Positions 60,782 through 64,000 of a stretch of 64,000 bases of DNA are shown here, one piece after another. Position 1 is the first letter of the stretch. Each line of letters starts with the position of its first letter. Below the pieces are notes generated by a model. The model had not been told where the DNA came from. It did no database searches and saw only the letters and a list, made by a program, of their open reading frames with translations. Source of the stretch: Nocardioides insulae DSM 17944 (GTDB taxonomy: Bacteria > Actinomycetota > Actinomycetes > Propionibacteriales > Nocardioidaceae). The position numbers and the translations under genes are program-made. The stretch is from contig NZ_KE383929.1 of NCBI RefSeq assembly GCF_000422825.1, positions 744,001 to 808,000 on the forward strand. The letters are read 5' to 3'.

Positions 60782-62140
60782 TCAGACCGCAGCGCCGAGC
60801 CGGTGCCGGGCGGTGGTGTGCCGGTTCTCGGGCACGGACAGGCCGAGGTGGCCACGGAGGGTGGAGGACTCGTAGTCGCCGCGGAAGACGCCGCGGTCCT
60901 GGAGGATCGGGACGACGTCCTCGACGACCCGGCGGAAGTTGGCGGGATGGTCCAGTCCGATGTTGAACCCGTCGCAGGCCCGCGCCTGCCACCATTCGAT
61001 GAGCTTGTCGGCCACGGTCGTCGGCGACCCGACGAACTCACTCCTGCGGAAGTGCCTGGTCGACTGGACCGTCTCGCGCAGGGTCCAGCCGTTCTCGAGG
61101 GCACGCTGCGTGATGGCCCGGGCCTGGGTGTAGAAGGATCGCTCGCCGTGGCGGAGGGCCTCGCCCGGAAACGGCGCGTCGAGGTCGTACTGGCGGAAGT
61201 CGTGCCACCCGAACGGCCGGCCGAACTCGGCGAGGGCGGCCTCGAAGGTGTGGTCACGCTGGTTGTTGGCGGCTTCGATCTCGCGAGCCTCCGCGTCAGT
61301 GTCACCCACGACGATCTTGACCCCCGGCATGATCACCAGGTCCTCGGGACGCCGGCCGAACCTGTTCACCGCCCGACCCTTGATGTCCTCGTAGAAGGCC
61401 TGCCCGGCCGCGATGTCCGCGGCGTGGGTGAAGATGCCCTCCCCCACGCTCGCACCCAGGTCACGCCCCTGGTCGGAGTCGCCGGCCTGGAAGATCACCG
61501 GGTGGCCCTGGGCGGATCGCACCAGGTTGAGCGGGCCGCGGACCTTGAAGTAGGTCCCCTCGTGGTCGAGCACGTGCTGCTTGGCGGGGTCCAGGAAGAC
61601 CCCCGACTCGCGGTCCCGCACGAACGCGTCGTCCTCGTAGGAGTCCCACAGGGCCCGTGCCAACTCGACGTACTCCTGGGCCCGTCCGTACCGGGTGTCG
61701 TAGTCGAAGTGCTCGTCGAGGCCGTAGTTGGTCGCGGTGCCCGCGTCGCCCGTGGTCACGACGTTCCAGCCCGCCCGGCCTCCGCTGATCAGGTCGAGGG
61801 ATCCGAAACGTCGGACCAGGTTGAAGGGGCTGTTGAAGCTGGTGGTCGCGGTGCCGACCAGGCCGATCCGCTCGGTCTGGGGCGCGAGCGCGCTGAGCAG
61901 GGTGAGCGGCTCGAGCCGGTTGAGGTAGTGGGGCGGCGAGTACGGCGTGATGAACTGGCTGTCGACGATGAAGAACAGGTCGAACCTGCCCTGCTCCGCG
62001 AGCCGCGCCATCTCGGCGTACCACGCGATGTCGACACTGGCGTCACCCGGGATCTCCGGATCCAGCCACAGGGTGTGGCTCCCGGGGCCGCCGGTGCCGT
62101 AGGGCACGGCACCGAGATGCATCACGCGCTTCGAGGTCAT
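60782..62140 (-). CDS. LLM monooxygenase of the NtaA/SnaA/DszA family
   Basis: A 452-residue flavin-dependent monooxygenase of the NTA/sulfone family: AWYAEMARLAEQGRFDLFFIVD at ~40-62, RLEPLTLLSALAPQTERIGLVGTATTSFNSPFNLVRRFGSLDLISGGRAGWNVVTTGDAG, and QAGDSDQGRDLGASVGEGIFTHA. Members use FMNH2 to open sulfones, NTA or N-acetylated compounds. It is a different branch from the SsuD-like monooxygenase of the same operon. The ATG at 62140 is preceded by GGAGG. It is the first gene of the operon, divergent from LysR. Confidence 0.9.
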   Translation of the reverse strand: MTSKRVMHLGAVPYGTGGPGSHTLWLDPEIPGDASVDIAWYAEMARLAEQGRFDLFFIVDSQFITPYSPPHYLNRLEPLTLLSALAPQTERIGLVGTATTSFNSPFNLVRRFGSLDLISGGRAGWNVVTTGDAGTATNYGLDEHFDYDTRYGRAQEYVELARALWDSYEDDAFVRDRESGVFLDPAKQHVLDHEGTYFKVRGPLNLVRSAQGHPVIFQAGDSDQGRDLGASVGEGIFTHAADIAAGQAFYEDIKGRAVNRFGRRPEDLVIMPGVKIVVGDTDAEAREIEAANNQRDHTFEAALAEFGRPFGWHDFRQYDLDAPFPGEALRHGERSFYTQARAITQRALENGWTLRETVQSTRHFRRSEFVGSPTTVADKLIEWWQARACDGFNIGLDHPANFRRVVEDVVPILQDRGVFRGDYESSTLRGHLGLSVPENRHTTARHRLGAAV

Positions 62141-62206
62141 GGACCGCCTCCGTCTGTCACGAGTTGATGTCGAACTGGGTGTCGCGGGCCGGCACATCGC
62201 CGACCT

Positions 62207-62226
62207 GTTGACTATTCTCTATCAAC
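62207..62226. promoter_or_regulatory. Inverted repeat in the lysR-monooxygenase region
   Basis: GTTGACTATTCTCTATCAAC has arms GTTGA and TCAAC separated by ten bases, the length of a LysR-type T-N11-A site. The TTGACT part may double as a -35 element. It lies 67 bases upstream of the monooxygenase start. Confidence 0.45.
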
Positions 62227-62292
62227 TTAGTGCAGATAAGGGGAACGCTTCCAACGGCGTTTCGCCATCGCCGGACATCACGATTCGTGATC

Positions 62293-62307
62293 GTTAAGTG
62301 TATTAAC
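62293..62307. promoter_or_regulatory. Palindrome just upstream of the LysR gene
   Basis: GTTAAGTGTATTAAC is a perfect 5-5-5 inverted repeat (arms GTTAA and TTAAC) nine bases before the LysR start. The surrounding bases are A+T-rich for this genome. Candidate autoregulatory site. Confidence 0.45.
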
Positions 62308-62316
62308 CTGCTCGAC

Positions 62317-63240
62317 ATGCAGAGATATCTGGATCTGGTGCCCCTGCGCAGCTTCGTCGCGATCGCCGACTGTGGGGGATTTCAGCGGGCGGCGACCTCG
62401 CTGCACCTGAGTCAGGGGGCAGTGAGCCAGCACGTACGCCGCCTCGAGGCGGCCATCGGTCGGCCGCTGCTGGAGCGGCACGGCCGGGGCTCGCGGTTCA
62501 CCGCGGCCGGCGAGCAACTGCTTCCGCGGGCCAGGCGGCTCCTCGCTCTGCACGACGACACCGTGCGCGACCTGGCCGAGGGTGCCGAGGAGGTGGTCAC
62601 GATCGGGACGACCGAGCACGCCGCCGCGCAGCTGCTCCCCCGGCTCACCTCGACCCTGGAGCAGACCGCACCCGAATATCGCTTCCGGTTCCGGATCGAC
62701 CGGGGACAGCGCCTACGGGATGCCCTGGCCAGCGGAACCGTCGACCTGGCCCTGCAGATCGACTCGCCCGATCAGCGGGGGCTCCCGATCGGCGACCTCG
62801 CGCTCACCTGGTACGCGGCGCCCGGCTGGCGACGCGGGTCGCCCGACTCGCCGGTGCCGGTCGTCGCCTTCGACAAGCCGTGCCCGCTGCGAAATCGGGC
62901 GGTGGACACACTCACCGCCTCCGGTCTGACCACCGCGGTCGGCGCTGAAGCACCGAACCTCGCCGGCGTGCACGCCGCGGTGGCCGCCGGCCTCGGCGTC
63001 GCGCTGCTGGCGACACTCGGCGAGACGCCGGCCGGGCTGGTCGAATGCTCTGACCTGCCGGAGGCCCAGCCGGTCGCCCTGTCGGCCTGCCCACGGCAGG
63101 GTCTCCCACAAGAACTGGCGGAGCGAACCGCAGCCTCCCTGCGTCCGCTACTGGCGCCGGCGGCATCACGGCGCCACCCGACGGGCCGGACCGGCGCCGC
63201 GGACGATGAGCCCGACCTCATCGGCCACGCGGCCGACTGA
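62317..63240 (+). CDS. LysR-family transcriptional regulator
   Basis: A 307-residue LysR regulator: helix-turn-helix YLDLVPLRSFVAIADCGGFQRAATSLHLSQGAVSQHVRRLEAAIGRPLLERHGR (residues ~3-60) and a LysR substrate-binding domain from ~90. I start at the ATG 62317 (MQRYLDLVPLRSF); an ATG 87 bases upstream lies on the other side of the palindromes and would add a basic extension. It is divergent from the monooxygenase operon and probably its activator. The inducer is unknown. Confidence 0.92.
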   Translation: MQRYLDLVPLRSFVAIADCGGFQRAATSLHLSQGAVSQHVRRLEAAIGRPLLERHGRGSRFTAAGEQLLPRARRLLALHDDTVRDLAEGAEEVVTIGTTEHAAAQLLPRLTSTLEQTAPEYRFRFRIDRGQRLRDALASGTVDLALQIDSPDQRGLPIGDLALTWYAAPGWRRGSPDSPVPVVAFDKPCPLRNRAVDTLTASGLTTAVGAEAPNLAGVHAAVAAGLGVALLATLGETPAGLVECSDLPEAQPVALSACPRQGLPQELAERTAASLRPLLAPAASRRHPTGRTGAADDEPDLIGHAAD

Positions 63241-63256
63241 GGTGGGCAGTCGGCCG
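63230..63256. terminator. Hairpin between the convergent LysR and DsbA genes
   Basis: CGGCCGACTG and CAGTCGGCCG form a perfect 10-base stem with a seven-base loop overlapping the LysR stop codon. It lies between two convergent genes and could terminate both directions; no U-run follows. Confidence 0.6.
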
Positions 63257-63259
63257 GCG

Positions 63260-63934
63260 TCAGGCAGGTGACGCGCCGCGGGCCTGGACGGCGGTGTCCA
63301 GCGCCTGGCGGAAGACCTCGACGGGCTGGGCCCCCGAGACGGCGTACTTGCCGTCGAATACGAAGAAGGGCACCCCGCTGATGCCCAGCCGTTGAGCGAG
63401 CGCGATGTCCTGCTGGACCTCCTCGGCGAAGGACTCGGTGCCGAGCACGGCCAGCGGCTCCTCGCGCGGCAGACCCGCCTCCGCGGCCAGGTCGGCGAGG
63501 ACCTCGTGGTCACCGACGTTGCGCCCGTCGGTGAAGTAGGCGCGGAACAGCGCCAGTATCAGCGCGTGCTGACGCCCCTCACCTGCGGCCCAGTGCGCCA
63601 GCCGGTGGGCGGGCAGCGTGTTGGTGGGTAGGGCGCGGTCCAGGTGGTAGTCCAGACCGATCTCGGCGGCGCGCGCGGAGACCTGCTCGTTCATCTCGAC
63701 GGCCTTGTCCCGCGAGGTCCCGAACTTCTCGGCGAGATGGTCGGCGAGGTCGAGGGTGGCCCCTTCGGGCAGCTCGGGCATGAGCTGGTAGCTGTGATAG
63801 CGGAGCTCGACGTCGAGACCGGACGCCTCCACGGCCTGGGCCAGGAGAGTGTCGCCCATGAAGCAGAAGGGGCACACGATGTCGCTCCACACGTCGACGG
63901 TGACCTTCTCCGCCGAGGGGTCGAGGGCGGCCAT
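63260..63934 (-). CDS. DsbA-family oxidoreductase (FrnE type)
   Basis: A 224-residue thioredoxin-fold protein of the FrnE/2-hydroxychromene-2-carboxylate-isomerase group: VDVWSDIVCPFCFMG with a CPFC motif near the N-terminus, the helical insertion AHRLAHWAAGEGRQHALILALFRAYFTDGRNVGD, and the cis-Pro segment ISGVPFFVFDGKYAVSGAQP. There is no signal peptide, so it is likely cytosolic. The ATG at 63934 overlaps the stop of the preceding gene (TGATG), which supports this start. Confidence 0.93.
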   Translation of the reverse strand: MAALDPSAEKVTVDVWSDIVCPFCFMGDTLLAQAVEASGLDVELRYHSYQLMPELPEGATLDLADHLAEKFGTSRDKAVEMNEQVSARAAEIGLDYHLDRALPTNTLPAHRLAHWAAGEGRQHALILALFRAYFTDGRNVGDHEVLADLAAEAGLPREEPLAVLGTESFAEEVQQDIALAQRLGISGVPFFVFDGKYAVSGAQPVEVFRQALDTAVQARGASPA

Positions 63935-64000
63935 CAGGAGCACACCCCGTCAGCCGTGCACACGCCGAAGGCGGAGTCCTCGGTCGAGACCGTCACGAAC
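63934..64000 (-). CDS. C-terminal fragment of an unidentified protein
   Basis: A minus-strand frame enters from the right edge and ends at a TGA that overlaps the DsbA-family start codon (TGATG). The 21 residues visible (ending DSAFGVCTADGVCS) contain two cysteines spaced CxxxxxC. The family cannot be named. Translational coupling to the DsbA-like gene suggests they work together. Confidence 0.5.
   Translation of the reverse strand, partial: FVTVSTEDSAFGVCTADGVCS

Noticed and set aside
53816..62140. Assignment of the operon specifically as alkanesulfonate (ssu) genes
   Set aside because: The SsuD-like enzyme is accompanied by an oligopeptide-type importer instead of SsuABC, plus CoA-dependent enzymes and a second LLM enzyme, so the ssu label would be too specific.
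59471..62167. 898-codon plus-strand frame opposite the binding protein and monooxygenase
   Set aside because: Both minus-strand genes have clear family motifs and sit in an operon; the plus-strand product has no recognisable domain.
1..64000. Insertion sequences, integrases, phage genes or CRISPR arrays
   Set aside because: I found no transposase, recombinase, phage structural protein or spacer array. The SDR/VWA junction has no IS ends, so a simple deletion is preferred to an insertion.

Overview
The window is high-G+C DNA with GTG as a frequent start codon, many stop-start overlaps (ATGA/GTGA) and an actinobacterial gene repertoire: a mycofactocin-type SDR remnant, PucR and tandem-TetR regulators, a QsuB-like fused dehydroshikimate dehydratase and an Lcp rubber-oxygenase homologue. 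A soil or sediment actinobacterium of the Nocardioides type fits best; that placement is inference from gene content and composition. About two thirds of the window is catabolic or transport gene clusters, each next to its own regulator.

Region 1 (1-12 kb) is a hydroaromatic/aromatic catabolic island. A divergent IclR regulator faces pcaH-pcaG-pcaB-pcaC (protocatechuate to beta-ketoadipate enol-lactone). A LacI regulator faces a TRAP transporter (dctQ-dctM-dctP) followed without gaps by a phosphotriesterase-family hydrolase, a quinate/shikimate dehydrogenase and a fused 3-dehydroshikimate dehydratase/HPPD-like protein. Together they would import a quinate/shikimate-like compound, convert it to protocatechuate and open the ring. 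pcaD and the later thiolase steps are not in the window.

Region 2 (12-20 kb) is a branched-chain-amino-acid-type ABC transporter (livF-livG-ligase-livH-livM-SBP) with an acyl-CoA ligase inside the operon and a divergent PucR regulator. Region 3 (20-27.6 kb) is a mixed stretch: an unrecognised 500-residue Rossmann-like protein, an AMP-binding ligase, a LURP-one-related protein, a lone kynureninase, an aldose epimerase and its LacI regulator.

Region 4 (27.7-37.3 kb) is one gene for a secreted protein of about 3,100 residues (cadherin/Ig-like repeats, lectin-like domain, three malectin-like domains, a beta-propeller and a duplicated ASH-plus-unknown module), closed by a very strong hairpin terminator. 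Next to it is a deletion scar joining a truncated SDR to a frameshifted VWA gene.

Region 5 (38.6-46.6 kb) holds a universal stress protein, an Lcp-like latex-clearing protein convergent with a tandem TetR regulator, the initiator tRNA, a macrodomain protein, and a PCuAC / Tat-exported DyP peroxidase / CopC / MFS group.

Region 6 (46.6-63.2 kb) is a near-continuous minus-strand operon: an oligopeptide-type ABC transporter, two flavin-dependent (LLM) monooxygenases, two flavin reductases, a class III CoA-transferase, an enoyl-CoA hydratase, a thiol-dioxygenase-like cupin, an alpha/beta hydrolase and an FAD-TPR fusion protein, with a divergent LysR regulator. I read it as an uptake and degradation system for an organosulfur or related compound, and consider it the best candidate for an undescribed pathway. 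The window ends in a DsbA/FrnE-type oxidoreductase and a partial gene.

After annotation no gene-free stretch exceeds 300 bases. The larger gaps are 41706-41954 (tRNA terminator plus a smaller hairpin 41820-41838), 39047-39298 (terminator and promoter region), 27558-27808 (palindrome and terminator), 37121-37327 (A+T-rich upstream region), 24036-24238 and 42633-42823 (nothing recognised in the last two).
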